Shown: positions 35,534-45,519 of the stretch, in pieces | Layout of the letters: each line of letters starts with the position of its first letter | Position numbering within the stretch: position 1 is the first letter of the stretch | Translations under genes and position numbers: made by a program | Notes under the pieces: generated by a model | The model's input: only the letters and a program-made list of their open reading frames with translations | Databases searched by the model: none | What the model was told of the DNA's origin: nothing | Assembly (NCBI RefSeq): GCF_900142605.1 | Contig: NZ_FRBL01000006.1 | Location: forward strand, 1 to 64,000 | Length of the DNA stretch: 64,000 bases | DNA from: Chitinophaga jiangningensis | GTDB lineage: Bacteria > Bacteroidota > Bacteroidia > Chitinophagales > Chitinophagaceae | Reading direction: 5' to 3'

Positions 35534-38500
35534 TTAGAGACCAATAATTACGTTAAAACCAAAGGACCTGGTAGAAGGGAACTGGCCGATTTCAAAACCT
35601 CTTACGATGTCGGTGCCGCTCAGTGTACCAAATTCAGGATCGAAGATGGGCCATGGCGACCAGATGAACAGGTCGCGACCATAAACGCCAACGGTTAAAC
35701 GCTGTAAGCCGATTCTCTTAGCAGTGGCTGGTTTCAGGGTATAATCGAGGCGGCACTCACGGAATTTGATGAAGTCGGTGCTGAATACGCTGCCTTCTGC
35801 ATTATCCTGTCCGAAGTGGGAACGGTAGTATTCATCGATATCATAGGCTACCACATCGTTTTTGCGGAAGGTACCATCTTCATTTCTTACCACGCCATTA
35901 CCAATGATACCACTGTAGCGGCCGGGGAGAGTATTAGTGGTTTTACCTTGTTCTGCCAGTTTGTAGTGGGTGAGGGAGTGGCCTACTGCACCAAACTGAC
36001 CATCAAACAGTGCGCTGAGCATAAACTGTTTGTAGTTGAAAGTGTTAGTCCAGCCGGCTTTGAATTTAGGAATGGTATTGCCGAGATAGATGATGTTTTC
36101 TGTGAGCAGTGCCACGCCGGTCTGGCTGTCGTAGATGATCTGACCATCGGGGCTGCGTTGGTAACCGCGGCCATACAGGTCGCCCATGCTACCGCCTACG
36201 GTGGCCACAATCTGGCCGCCGCCTACTGGTCCGGTTTGCAGTACCAGTGAGCTGTCCGGCAGGGATTTAATCTGGTTTTTATTGCTGGAGAACACTACGT
36301 TGGAGCTCCATTTGAAACCATCTTTGGTTTGAACGGGGGTAGTGTTCAGCGCGATCTCAATACCCTTGTTTTGTACAACGCCAGCGTTGATGATAGCGTA
36401 ATTATAACCGGAAGAAGGATCTACGAATGGTTGCAGGATCTGGTCTTTGGTATTTCCTCTGTACAGCGCGATATCAAAACCGATACGTTTATTGAAGAAC
36501 TGCACATTGGCACCTACCTCATAGGTGGTGGTACGCAGTGGGCGCAGGTCCGGATTAGCCAGTACGTTAGGAACGTTGAGGCCACCACTGTAAAGGCTAC
36601 CCGCAGATTCGTAGTAGTATTCGGTTCTATAGGGAGTAGTAGTACCACTACCTACGCTGGAAGCGGAGAGACGTACTTTCGCAAAGCTGATATAATCAGG
36701 CAGTTTGGCTACTTCTGACACGACGAAGCTCATGTTGGCAGAAGGGTAGAAGAAGCCTGCGTTGGTAGTACGTTTAGGCGTTGCCAGTACACTGTTCCAG
36801 TCCTGACGGCCGGTAATATCCAGGAACAGGAAGTCCTTATAGGAACCGGTCATCAGTCCGTAGAAGCTGTTGATACCGTATTCTTCTGTTCTTGGAATGG
36901 TAACGATAGGACCCGCAGCATTGGCCATGGAGTACACGTTTGGATACGTGAGGGAGTCAGCGCGGTTTTCGTCTTTATTATACTTATTTCTCAGCATGCT
37001 TCCACCGGCAGTAGCGGAGAAGGTGAAGTCCTTGCTGAATTTCTTCTGGTATTTCAGGAGGAAGTCGCTGCTGGCTTCCATGGAAAAGATATCCTGTGTA
37101 CGGTAGCTGCCTCTCTGGTATTTGGCACCGGCGCCCCACGGGCGTTCCTGTGCACGCATTTCATAGGAGAGGTCCACCCCGGATCTTACCTGTACGCTCA
37201 GTTCTCTGGTGAGTTCGTAGTTAGCGGTGAAGCTACCTGTTACGTTATGTCTGTTGGTTTTGTTGATATACTCGTAAGCAACAGCATAAGGGTTGGAAGG
37301 GTAGGAGCTGAAGGGATATTTGATGGTTTTACCTTCGCTGCCGTTACCCCAGTAATTTTTCAGCCAGTTGATATCGGCACTTGGCTGCCAGAAGATGTAC
37401 CAGTACATGATGGACTGGTTACCATAACCGGCACCGGGCAGGTTATCGCTCCATTTATTGTTGTAGTTCACTTTGGCAGATACCTGTAGTTTGTCGTTAA
37501 TTTTTGAGTTAACGGACATGGCCAGGGAATTACGTTTATAGCCGGTGTTAGGAACGATCCAGGTATTATTAACGTTGGTGAAGGAGAAGCGTGCGGATGT
37601 TTTATCGGTGCCACCGTCGAGCGTTACGCTGTTGGTGAGGGTTCTTGCGGTTTCCCAGTAGTCATTGATGTTATTATATGCCTTCCAGGGTGTTTTAGTG
37701 CTGCCTACTTTTTGTGTAACCGGGTCGTATTGATAGAATTGCTGACCGTCGAATTTAGGACCATAAGCGGAGCTGGTGCCGCTGGTGCTGGCGCCGTCGG
37801 TGGTGGTGCCGTAGGAATAGTAGTCCGCGCCGTCCAGGCCTTGACCATATTCATATTGCAGGTCAGGGAAGCGGTTTACTTTTTCCATATTGGCGTTGGA
37901 GTTAAGGGTTACTCCCCAGCCTTTTTTCTTGCTGCTGCCGGATTTGGTGGTAATGATAATGGCACCGTTAGCACCGCGCTGGCCGTAGAGGGCTGCAGCG
38001 CCCGGGCCTTTGAGTACGTTGATGGATTCGATATCTTCCGGGTTGATATCATTCAGGCCGCTGCCGTAGTCGGCGGGCATGTTATCGTTGTTGGTACCGT
38101 AGGCGGACTCACCACCTACAGCTGTTCTTCTGGCGCTACCGTTGTTGATAACTACTCCGTCTACTACGATTAATGCTTCGTTGTTGTCGGTGAGGTTGTT
38201 TTCACCGCGGAGAATAATTTTGTTGGAACCTGCGGGGCCGCTGTTGGAGCGGATCAGGTTCAGGCCGGCTACTTTTCCGGAGAGGGCATCTGTCCAGTTA
38301 CCGGAGAGAGCCTGGGTGAGTTGTTCACCTTTTACAACGGTGGTGGCGTAGCCGAGGGATTTTTCGTCACGTTTAATGTTCAATGCGGTTACTACTACGT
38401 TGTCCAGCTGTTTTACATCAGTGGAGAGTTCTACATTGATTACAGTTTGTCCATCTACTTTAATTTCTTTTGGCATCATGCCGATGGAGGAGAAAATGAT

Positions 38501-38707
38501 GGTTTCTTTGCCGTCAGCCATGATGGTAAACATACCGTTGGCGTCGGTACGTGTACCTCTTGTTGTTCCTTTTACACGGATGTTTACACCAGGCAGCGCA
38601 CTTTTGTCGGCCTTGTCCTTCACAGTCCCCGTAATTTTCTTTTGCTGGGCAAAAAGCACATTATCCGCCATCAGAAAGATGACGAAGAATAGGAGAAAAT
38701 TCTTCAT
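35534..38707 (-). CDS. SusC/RagA-family TonB-linked outer-membrane transporter
   Basis: A 1057-residue protein. It has a signal peptide (1-20, ending VLFAQ), a carboxypeptidase-regulatory-like domain (about 23-100, ITGTVKDKADKSALPGVNIR) and a TonB-interacting segment before VVVTALNIKRDEKSLGY. The plug carries GENNLTDNNEALIVVDGVVI and VLKGPGAAALYG, and a large barrel ends in FNVIIGL. Unlike the second SusC of the window, it lacks an STN domain, so it should not signal to an ECF sigma/FecR pair. It is the first gene of the operon susC-susD-DUF5689. Confidence 0.95.
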   Translation of the reverse strand: MKNFLLFFVIFLMADNVLFAQQKKITGTVKDKADKSALPGVNIRVKGTTRGTRTDANGMFTIMADGKETIIFSSIGMMPKEIKVDGQTVINVELSTDVKQLDNVVVTALNIKRDEKSLGYATTVVKGEQLTQALSGNWTDALSGKVAGLNLIRSNSGPAGSNKIILRGENNLTDNNEALIVVDGVVINNGSARRTAVGGESAYGTNNDNMPADYGSGLNDINPEDIESINVLKGPGAAALYGQRGANGAIIITTKSGSSKKKGWGVTLNSNANMEKVNRFPDLQYEYGQGLDGADYYSYGTTTDGASTSGTSSAYGPKFDGQQFYQYDPVTQKVGSTKTPWKAYNNINDYWETARTLTNSVTLDGGTDKTSARFSFTNVNNTWIVPNTGYKRNSLAMSVNSKINDKLQVSAKVNYNNKWSDNLPGAGYGNQSIMYWYIFWQPSADINWLKNYWGNGSEGKTIKYPFSSYPSNPYAVAYEYINKTNRHNVTGSFTANYELTRELSVQVRSGVDLSYEMRAQERPWGAGAKYQRGSYRTQDIFSMEASSDFLLKYQKKFSKDFTFSATAGGSMLRNKYNKDENRADSLTYPNVYSMANAAGPIVTIPRTEEYGINSFYGLMTGSYKDFLFLDITGRQDWNSVLATPKRTTNAGFFYPSANMSFVVSEVAKLPDYISFAKVRLSASSVGSGTTTPYRTEYYYESAGSLYSGGLNVPNVLANPDLRPLRTTTYEVGANVQFFNKRIGFDIALYRGNTKDQILQPFVDPSSGYNYAIINAGVVQNKGIEIALNTTPVQTKDGFKWSSNVVFSSNKNQIKSLPDSSLVLQTGPVGGGQIVATVGGSMGDLYGRGYQRSPDGQIIYDSQTGVALLTENIIYLGNTIPKFKAGWTNTFNYKQFMLSALFDGQFGAVGHSLTHYKLAEQGKTTNTLPGRYSGIIGNGVVRNEDGTFRKNDVVAYDIDEYYRSHFGQDNAEGSVFSTDFIKFRECRLDYTLKPATAKRIGLQRLTVGVYGRDLFIWSPWPIFDPEFGTLSGTDIVRGFEIGQFPSTRSFGFNVIIGL

Positions 38708-39258
38708 ACAAAGGTTGATTAATGAAAGTAGTTACCGGCCGATAGATACTAACGTTGAAATGTTGTGTTATGATAATTTATGTGTGCAATGCGGGCGCCA
38801 AGGTAGATCGAAAGGCTGAAATATTACCTCATTGGTGTATTAAGGTTATGTAAACATTTCTTTAACATATTTGGACACCGGCAAAAGTCCACCCTTAGCC
38901 GGGAGTACATGAACGTATAAGTATTTTTAAGTTGTTGAGAAAAATCCACTATTTGTGGATTGTAATCAACTATTTCCATTTTTCCCTGAGTGAGCTTCAC
39001 GTCATAATCCACCACTACTACGACGCACCTGCCACGGCAGAGATTTTGCTGGTACTCCCTGCGCCAGATCAGCATTTTATATGATGAACTGGTACAGTCC
39101 GTAACCAGACGATTATAGTCTGCCACTAAGAATTGAATACTGATATACAGTCCCTATAGTAACAACACAAACGCTACATGACTACGCTTGCCCGCTGAAA
39201 TTCTCTGCCATATTGAGTTTTGGCGATAATTATTGTGAAAAATGATTATTTTAATTTT
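38708..39258. promoter_or_regulatory. Divergent control region between SusC operon and signalling operon
   Basis: About 550 bases separate two divergent operons. It must hold both promoters, although none could be assigned clearly. The hairpin AATCCAC-TATTT-GTGGATT (38943-38961) and the nested repeats at 38872-38902 are the only defined structures seen. Confidence 0.45.
38824..39126 (-). CDS. Possible 100-residue ORF, low confidence
   Basis: A frame of 100 codons upstream of the SusC gene and on the same strand, with plausible codon use but no recognised motif, signal or helix pattern. It overlaps DNA with several inverted repeats: TGGAC/GTCCA and CCGGC/GCCGG at 38872-38902, and AATCCAC/GTGGATT at 38943-38961. 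A structured leader or control region is an equally good explanation. Confidence 0.25.
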   Translation of the reverse strand: MADYNRLVTDCTSSSYKMLIWRREYQQNLCRGRCVVVVVDYDVKLTQGKMEIVDYNPQIVDFSQQLKNTYTFMYSRLRVDFCRCPNMLKKCLHNLNTPMR

Positions 39259-39777
39259 ATGACAGTACCAGATAGAAAGACGCTGTTCTTGTTGATAGAT
39301 GACGATGATGACGATGCTTACCTTTTTGAGGAAGTGTTACTGCAAATAAGCCCTCATGTTGCCTTTAAATGCGTGGCCAATGGCAAGGATGCGCTGGAAC
39401 TGTTGCAGGCAGGTAATTCCGATCAGCCGCACATCATTTTCCTGGACCTGAACATGCCCCGCATGGATGGAAGGGAATGCCTGATGGAGCTGAAAAAAAA
39501 TCAGCAACTGCAACATATCCCGGTGATTATCTATACCACCTCCTCTCACCCGAATGATATCCGGCAGACTTTACAAAACGGTGCCCTTTCATTTGTAACC
39601 AAGCCCACTAACGTAAAGGACCTGGAAAGTATACTCACCACCGTCGTTAATCACATAGATGGGAATTTGAGTGAAGCGCTCGTGGGATTAAAACTTTCCG
39701 CCAACATGCTGAATGTTGTCAATACCTCCAATGAAAACGGTCCTATTGGCCGTATTCAGCCTTTTACGCATTTATAA
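39259..39777 (+). CDS. Single-domain response regulator (Rcp1-like)
   Basis: The ATG at 39259 is preferred over the frame opening at 39220, giving 172 residues that begin MTVPDRKTLFLLIDDDDDDA. It is a receiver domain only: an acidic cluster Asp14-Asp19 at the Mg site, phospho-acceptor Asp63 in IIFLDLNMPRMDG, and Thr/Lys of the switch (IIYTTSSHP, FVTKPTN). There is no output domain, as in Rcp1/CheY-like phosphotransfer proteins. It is the first gene of a four-gene signalling operon (next start after 17 bases) and probably passes phosphate to or from the kinases there. Confidence 0.92.
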   Translation: MTVPDRKTLFLLIDDDDDDAYLFEEVLLQISPHVAFKCVANGKDALELLQAGNSDQPHIIFLDLNMPRMDGRECLMELKKNQQLQHIPVIIYTTSSHPNDIRQTLQNGALSFVTKPTNVKDLESILTTVVNHIDGNLSEALVGLKLSANMLNVVNTSNENGPIGRIQPFTHL

Positions 39778-39794
39778 AGATAGCTAAGCCCACT

Positions 39795-40985
39795 ATGATC
39801 TTAATAGTAGACGATAAACAGGAAAATCTTTACTCGTTAAAAACATTGCTGCAACTCCACCATTATGAGGTGGATACTGCCGACTCAGGAGAAGAAGCAC
39901 TAAAAAAAATCCTTAAACGGGAATATGAACTGATCATCCTGGATGTACAAATGCCAGGGATGGATGGCTACGAAGTAGCAGAAACTATTTCCGGCTACAG
40001 CCGCTCGAAAGATACACCTATCATATTCCTGTCCGCCGTAAATATTGACAAGCGCTTTATCACCAAAGGCTACGCCTCCGGTGGGGTTGACTATATCGTA
40101 AAACCTTTTGATGCGGATATTCTCCTGCTCAAAGTTGGCACCTTTACCCGCCTTTATCGGCAAACCAAAGAACTGAATGATATCCGGGACAACCTCGAGA
40201 TAAAAGTAAAAGAGCGTACCAAAGCCCTGCTGGATGTGAACAAAGCACTGGAAATCAGCAATGCGGAACTACAGCAATACGCGTACATCGCTTCGCACGA
40301 TTTACAGGAGCCGCTCCGGAAAATTATTACTTTCAGCAAACTGGTGTCCGACCGCTATCTGGGCGAACAGCCGGAAGCGGGGAAGTACATTGAAAAGGTA
40401 ATTCTGGCCTCAGAAAGGATGCGTAACCTGATCAATGACGTACTAAATTTCTCCCGGTTATCCGCCGTGCCTGTATATTCAAAAACGAATCTGCAACACA
40501 TCGTCAGAGACACGCTGAGCGACCTGGAGATTTTTATTAAAGAAAAAGATGCCGTGCTGGAAATCAGCCACCTGCCTGAAATAGAAGTGATTCCGGACCA
40601 GATCAGGCAACTGTTTCAGAACCTGATCAGCAATTCTCTGAAGTTTTCAAAGAAAGAGGTAACACCAGTTATCCGCATCTGGTCAGAAGAGGTAGAAGCG
40701 GTATCACAGCAGCCCGGCGCTACGGAAAAAGTGAAATACTGCCGGATTTATGTGGCGGACAACGGGATTGGTATTAATGAGTCTTACAGAGATAAGATTT
40801 TCACCATGTTCCAGCGCCTCCATAGCAAATCGGAATACGAGGGAACGGGAATCGGACTGGCGATCGTGAAAAAAATTATTCAGAAGCACAACGGTCACAT
40901 CACCGTAGAAAGTACGGAAGGCCAGGGTGCCACCTTTATCATGGTACTACCCTTACAACAACAAACCCTACAAACAGTCATATAA
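39795..40985 (+). CDS. Receiver-histidine kinase hybrid (REC-HisKA-HATPase)
   Basis: A 396-residue soluble protein. The N-terminal receiver has phospho-acceptor Asp50 in LIILDVQMPGMDG. A coiled coil (about 120-160) leads to the HisKA motif YIASHDLQEPLRKI with His168. The ATPase domain contains LFQNLISNSLKFSKK, DNGIGI and GTGIGLAIVKKI. With no membrane segment, it should be driven by phosphorylation of its own receiver, so it is an internal relay component. It lies between the single receiver gene and the large hybrid kinase gene (11 bases). Confidence 0.95.
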   Translation: MILIVDDKQENLYSLKTLLQLHHYEVDTADSGEEALKKILKREYELIILDVQMPGMDGYEVAETISGYSRSKDTPIIFLSAVNIDKRFITKGYASGGVDYIVKPFDADILLLKVGTFTRLYRQTKELNDIRDNLEIKVKERTKALLDVNKALEISNAELQQYAYIASHDLQEPLRKIITFSKLVSDRYLGEQPEAGKYIEKVILASERMRNLINDVLNFSRLSAVPVYSKTNLQHIVRDTLSDLEIFIKEKDAVLEISHLPEIEVIPDQIRQLFQNLISNSLKFSKKEVTPVIRIWSEEVEAVSQQPGATEKVKYCRIYVADNGIGINESYRDKIFTMFQRLHSKSEYEGTGIGLAIVKKIIQKHNGHITVESTEGQGATFIMVLPLQQQTLQTVI

Positions 40986-40996
40986 ACAACGAACGG

Positions 40997-43900
40997 ATGA
41001 AGGCATCGTTTAAAAAGAATTTGATTATCAGCTACGGCACCTCCCTGTTTTTACTGGTGGTGAGTTCTGTGGCTTCTTTTATCAGTATTCAGAACCTGAT
41101 GGAAAGTCAGCGGATGCTGAATCATACCAACACCATCATTACCAAGCTGGAAAATGTACTTTCTGTATTGAAAGATGGAGAAACCGGCCAACGTGGTTAT
41201 TTGCTCAGTGGCAACGATGATTTTCTGGAACCTTACCTCAATGCTTCCGCAAAATCCAATCGCCTGATGGATGAAGTAAAGAGCCTAACCATCGATAACC
41301 CGCTACAGCAGCGATCTGTAGAACAGCTCCGGGAAATTTCAAATAAGCGCCTGGTGCAGCTGCAAAAGCTGATCGACGATAAACGTAAAGGTATCAATCC
41401 CAGTGTGGAAGACCTGGAGCTGGGGAAGGTTCAGATGGACGAATCCCGCAGAATAGTACAGGTAATGCAGGACCGCGAGCAGGTACTGTTGCACCAGCGC
41501 AGCGGCAGCGTAGCTAAATTCGCCGGCTATACGACGATTTTACTGATCATTGCCGGTATCCTTTCCATACTGGTGACAGTAGTGTCATTCCTGCGGGTCA
41601 ATAGTGACTTTGACCGCCGTGCTGAATTACAGAAAGAGCTGGAAGATAAGGATGCCGATATTTCTAAACGCCTTAACCTGATTCAGGGTATTGCTGATAA
41701 AATTTCAGCAGGTAATTATAAAATCCGGGTAGATGATTTGGGGAAAGATACACTGGGCGCCATTTCTAACTCGCTCAACCGCATGGCCGAATCGCTGGAT
41801 AAGTCCTTTGAAAACCTTTCGCAAAACGAATGGTTACAGGCCGGCATCGCTGCCCTCAATGAAAAACTGATCGGAGAACGTAACCTGGATAACCTCTCTT
41901 TCCAGGCACTGGATTACGTAACATCATATTCACAGTCGCAGGTGGGCGCTATTTACCTCCTGCGCGATGAGCATACCTTAGTACTCACTTCCTCCGTAGG
42001 GCTGAATAAAAACCGCTCCCGTCAGGAACTCCGCCTGGGTGAAGGCCTCGCCGGACAAGCCGCCATGGCTGGCAGGGAAGTAGTGCTTTCCAATATTGCC
42101 GATGCCGAAATGCTGGTGGATTACAGCGCCGGCAGCTTACGCCCAAAAAGCGTGGTAGCCATCCCTATCTATTTCGAAAGGAAAATGGTAGGCGTAATAG
42201 AACTGGCTTCCCTATACGGCTATACGAAAGCAGGGATGGACTTCCTGAAAGCCGCCGCTTTTAATGTAGGCATTGCCGTTAATGGCGCCCTGGATCACCA
42301 GCGCCTGCAGGACCTCCTGGCTGAAACACAGGCCCAGTCCGAAGAATTGCAGGTACAGCACAGTGAGCTGGAAAATATCAATGAAGAGCTGGAAGCACAA
42401 TCGCAAAAACTCCAGGCCTCCGAAGAAGAGCTGCGTGTGCAGCAGGAAGAACTGCAACAGGCCAACCAGGAGCTGGAAGAGCGCAGTCGCTTGCTGGAAG
42501 AGCGCAATGAACTGATCCTGGAACGTAACCTGGAAATTCAGTCCAAGGCGGAAGCACTGGCGCAAAGCACCCGTTATAAATCTGAGTTCCTGGCGAATAT
42601 GTCGCACGAGCTGCGCACGCCGTTAAATTCCATCCTGTTATTATCGCGACTGCTCTCAGAAAATCATCCGGGCAACCTCTCCAATGAGCAGGTGGAATAT
42701 GCCGATGTGATACAGTCCTCCGGTAACGGTTTGCTTACCCTGATCGACGAAATTCTGGATCTCTCCAAGATTGAATCCGGCAAAATGCAGCTGGAATACA
42801 ACTTTGTAGCCCTGGATGATATAGCCAGTGAAATGCGGGCGCTCTTTAATCCGCTGGCAAAAGACAAGCACATTAATTTCCGTATAGTCCTTGGTGAGGA
42901 CCTGCCAAACATGATTGAAACGGACCAGCTGCGCTTACAGCAAATACTGCGCAACCTGATTTCCAACGCGCTTAAATTCACCGCCAGGGGTGAGGTGGTA
43001 CTGGAAATTTCTAAATCGGGAGATGTTATTTCCTTCTCTGTAAAAGATACCGGTATTGGCATCGCACAGGATAAGCAACGGACCATTTTCGAGGCCTTCC
43101 AGCAAGCGGATGGCTCTACCCGCAGGAAGTACGGTGGTACAGGCCTGGGACTGTCTATCAGCCGGGAACTGGCAAAACTGCTGGGTGGCGAAATATCCCT
43201 GGAAAGCCAGGAAGGTCAGGGTAGTACTTTTACCCTCACCGTACCTGCGCATAAAGTAGCCGGTGAACAGCCACATACCGATATCTTCTCTATTCCGGAA
43301 GCCGCCACGGAGATACTGACGGCCAGGGAGTCGCAGGTGAGCGCCGCTATGGAACCGAAGTATATTGCTTCGCATATCCCGCAGCCGGTGCCGGACGACA
43401 GGGATAACATCCAGCCAGACGACAAGGTGATATTAGTGATTGAAGATGACACCAATTTTGCCAACGCATTACTCGCCTATACCCGTCAAAATGGTTATAA
43501 ATGTATAGTAGCTGTCAGGGGAGATGAAGGTGTTACATTGGCACAGCAATTCCTGCCAGCAGGCATTCTGCTGGATATTGAGCTACCCGTGAAAAGCGGC
43601 TGGGAAGTGATGGAAGAGTTAAAATCCAATGTTGCTACCCGCGCAATACCGGTGCATGTGATGTCGTCACATGAGGTGAAGATCCGCAGCATTTCCCGCG
43701 GTGCGGTGGACTTTATCAACAAGCCGGTAGCCATGGACCGCCTCGGTGAAGTATTCCATAAGATTGAACAGGCCCTGCGCAACGAACCTAAGAAAGTATT
43801 GATCGTGGAAGAAAACCTGAAGCATGCACGCGGACTGGCCTACTTCCTCGAAAGCTTCGACATTGCAACGGAAATCAAGGATACGGTAGGCGAGGGCTTG

Positions 43901-44593
43901 CAGGCACTCAACCGCAGCGAAGTGGATTGTGTGATCCTGGACATGGGCATCCCTGCCCAAGGCTCCTACGATGTGCTGGAAGAAGTGAAAAAGGCTCCTG
44001 GCTTTGAAAACGTGCCTATTATTATTTTTACCGGTAAAAATTTATCACACGTGGAGGAGTTCCGGATTAAGCAATATGCGGACAGCATCGTGCTTAAAAC
44101 AGCACATTCCTACCAGCGTATCCTCGATGAAGTATCGCTGTTCCTCCACCTGGTGGAAGAGAAGAAAAAGGAGAGCTCCCTCGTGAAGAACCGCCGTCTC
44201 GGAGAGCTTACAGAAGTGCTGAAAGGCAAAACTGTACTGATCGCCGATGATGACGTACGCAATATCTTCTCCCTGACAAAATCTCTGGAAGCCTATGGTA
44301 TGAAAATCGTTTCGGCCATCGACGGGAAGGAGGCACTGCGGCAGCTGGAAGACAATCCCCAGGTAGACCTCATCCTCATGGATATGATGATGCCTGAAAT
44401 GGATGGTTATGAATCCACCCGTCGCATCCGGGAAAAGCCGGGATATAAGAATTTACCCATCATTGCCGTGACCGCAAAAGCCATGACCGGCGACCGCGAA
44501 AAATGTATCAACGCAGGAGCATCCGACTATATCACCAAACCGGTGGATGTAGATCAGCTCATTTCACTATTACGTGTATGGTTATACGAATAA
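40997..44593 (+). CDS. Hybrid histidine kinase: CHASE3-HAMP-GAF-HisKA-HATPase-3xREC
   Basis: A 1198-residue inner-membrane sensor. It has TM1 (about 9-32), a CHASE3 extracytoplasmic domain (35-172), TM2 (175-200), HAMP (to about 275), GAF (285-430) and a Gln/Glu-rich coiled coil (435-530). HisKA has SHELRTPLNS with His537. The HATPase has LRNLISNALKF, DTGIGI and GTGLGLSI. Three receivers follow with Asp860, Asp982 and Asp1129. This domain order is common in large soil-bacterial sensors with stacked receivers. The extracytoplasmic signal is unknown. The CheR-like methyltransferase gene starts 15 bases after it. Confidence 0.95.
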   Translation: MKASFKKNLIISYGTSLFLLVVSSVASFISIQNLMESQRMLNHTNTIITKLENVLSVLKDGETGQRGYLLSGNDDFLEPYLNASAKSNRLMDEVKSLTIDNPLQQRSVEQLREISNKRLVQLQKLIDDKRKGINPSVEDLELGKVQMDESRRIVQVMQDREQVLLHQRSGSVAKFAGYTTILLIIAGILSILVTVVSFLRVNSDFDRRAELQKELEDKDADISKRLNLIQGIADKISAGNYKIRVDDLGKDTLGAISNSLNRMAESLDKSFENLSQNEWLQAGIAALNEKLIGERNLDNLSFQALDYVTSYSQSQVGAIYLLRDEHTLVLTSSVGLNKNRSRQELRLGEGLAGQAAMAGREVVLSNIADAEMLVDYSAGSLRPKSVVAIPIYFERKMVGVIELASLYGYTKAGMDFLKAAAFNVGIAVNGALDHQRLQDLLAETQAQSEELQVQHSELENINEELEAQSQKLQASEEELRVQQEELQQANQELEERSRLLEERNELILERNLEIQSKAEALAQSTRYKSEFLANMSHELRTPLNSILLLSRLLSENHPGNLSNEQVEYADVIQSSGNGLLTLIDEILDLSKIESGKMQLEYNFVALDDIASEMRALFNPLAKDKHINFRIVLGEDLPNMIETDQLRLQQILRNLISNALKFTARGEVVLEISKSGDVISFSVKDTGIGIAQDKQRTIFEAFQQADGSTRRKYGGTGLGLSISRELAKLLGGEISLESQEGQGSTFTLTVPAHKVAGEQPHTDIFSIPEAATEILTARESQVSAAMEPKYIASHIPQPVPDDRDNIQPDDKVILVIEDDTNFANALLAYTRQNGYKCIVAVRGDEGVTLAQQFLPAGILLDIELPVKSGWEVMEELKSNVATRAIPVHVMSSHEVKIRSISRGAVDFINKPVAMDRLGEVFHKIEQALRNEPKKVLIVEENLKHARGLAYFLESFDIATEIKDTVGEGLQALNRSEVDCVILDMGIPAQGSYDVLEEVKKAPGFENVPIIIFTGKNLSHVEEFRIKQYADSIVLKTAHSYQRILDEVSLFLHLVEEKKKESSLVKNRRLGELTEVLKGKTVLIADDDVRNIFSLTKSLEAYGMKIVSAIDGKEALRQLEDNPQVDLILMDMMMPEMDGYESTRRIREKPGYKNLPIIAVTAKAMTGDREKCINAGASDYITKPVDVDQLISLLRVWLYE

Positions 44594-44608
44594 TTGTATC
44601 TTGAAACA

Positions 44609-45448
44609 ATGAATATACCTGGAGCTAGTGCCAATATGATTAGTGAGTTAGAACTGGATTTGTTGCTGAGAGAACTGCTCCAGGAACATGGATATGACTT
44701 TACCAGCTACGCCCGCAACTCTATGCGGCGGCGGGTGAGCAGACTGATGGTGATTGACCGCTTTGCCAATTTTCAGTCGCTGCTGTACCGCCTGCGCCTC
44801 GACACCAGCTATCTGCAACGCATGGTGGAGGAGTTAACTGTCAACGTAACAGAGATGTTTCGTGATCCTTCGGTATGGCGCAACATCCGGGAGCAGGTGC
44901 TGCCCGTGCTGGCTACCCATCCGTTTATTCGGATTTGGCATGCCGGCTGCTCCAGTGGCGAAGAGGTGTATTCCATGGCCATCCTGCTGGAGGAGGCTGA
45001 TTTGCTGCATAAATCGCTGTTATACGCCACTGACCTGAACCCTGCTGTAGTGGAGAATATTAAGCGGGGAGTGTTCCCGCTTAGCCAGATGAAGCAATAT
45101 TCTGAAAACTATATCGCCTCTGGTGGCGTACATGATTTCTCCCGGTATTATACCGCCAAATACAATTGGGCTAAGTTCGATGAGAAGCTGAAAGCGAGGA
45201 TGGTGGCTTCCACGCATAATCTTGTATCCGACCGCTCCTTTAATGAGTTTAACCTGATCCTTTGCCGGAATGTGCTGATTTATTTTGAGCGCCCACTACA
45301 GGAAAAGGTATTGCAGTTATTTGACGACAGCCTGGAGAAGCTGGGTTTTTTAGTGCTGGGGACCAAGGAGAATATGCGATTTTCGAGTACGGTAAAGCGT
45401 TTTATTCCGGTGGATTATAAGGACAGGATTTGGAGGAAGATGGGATAG
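44609..45448 (+). CDS. CheR-type protein-glutamate O-methyltransferase
   Basis: The ATG at 44609 is preferred to the TTG at 44594; it gives 279 residues. The N-terminal helical domain is followed by the SAM-dependent methyltransferase domain. Motifs are NVTEMFRDPSVW, IWHAGCSSGEEVYSMAILL (SAM site), YATDLNPAV and FNLILCRNVLIYF, all diagnostic for CheR. CheR adds methyl groups to Glu of chemoreceptors, but there is no chemoreceptor, CheA or CheW gene here. The coiled coil of the adjacent CHASE3 kinase, rich in Gln/Glu, is a possible substrate; this is inference. It is the last gene of the operon. Confidence 0.93.
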   Translation: MNIPGASANMISELELDLLLRELLQEHGYDFTSYARNSMRRRVSRLMVIDRFANFQSLLYRLRLDTSYLQRMVEELTVNVTEMFRDPSVWRNIREQVLPVLATHPFIRIWHAGCSSGEEVYSMAILLEEADLLHKSLLYATDLNPAVVENIKRGVFPLSQMKQYSENYIASGGVHDFSRYYTAKYNWAKFDEKLKARMVASTHNLVSDRSFNEFNLILCRNVLIYFERPLQEKVLQLFDDSLEKLGFLVLGTKENMRFSSTVKRFIPVDYKDRIWRKMG

Positions 45449-45519
45449 TAATAGTAGTCACAAACTGGAATGCAAATCCGTTTATTACCTTACTTTTAAG
45501 GATAAATGAACAGTGAACA

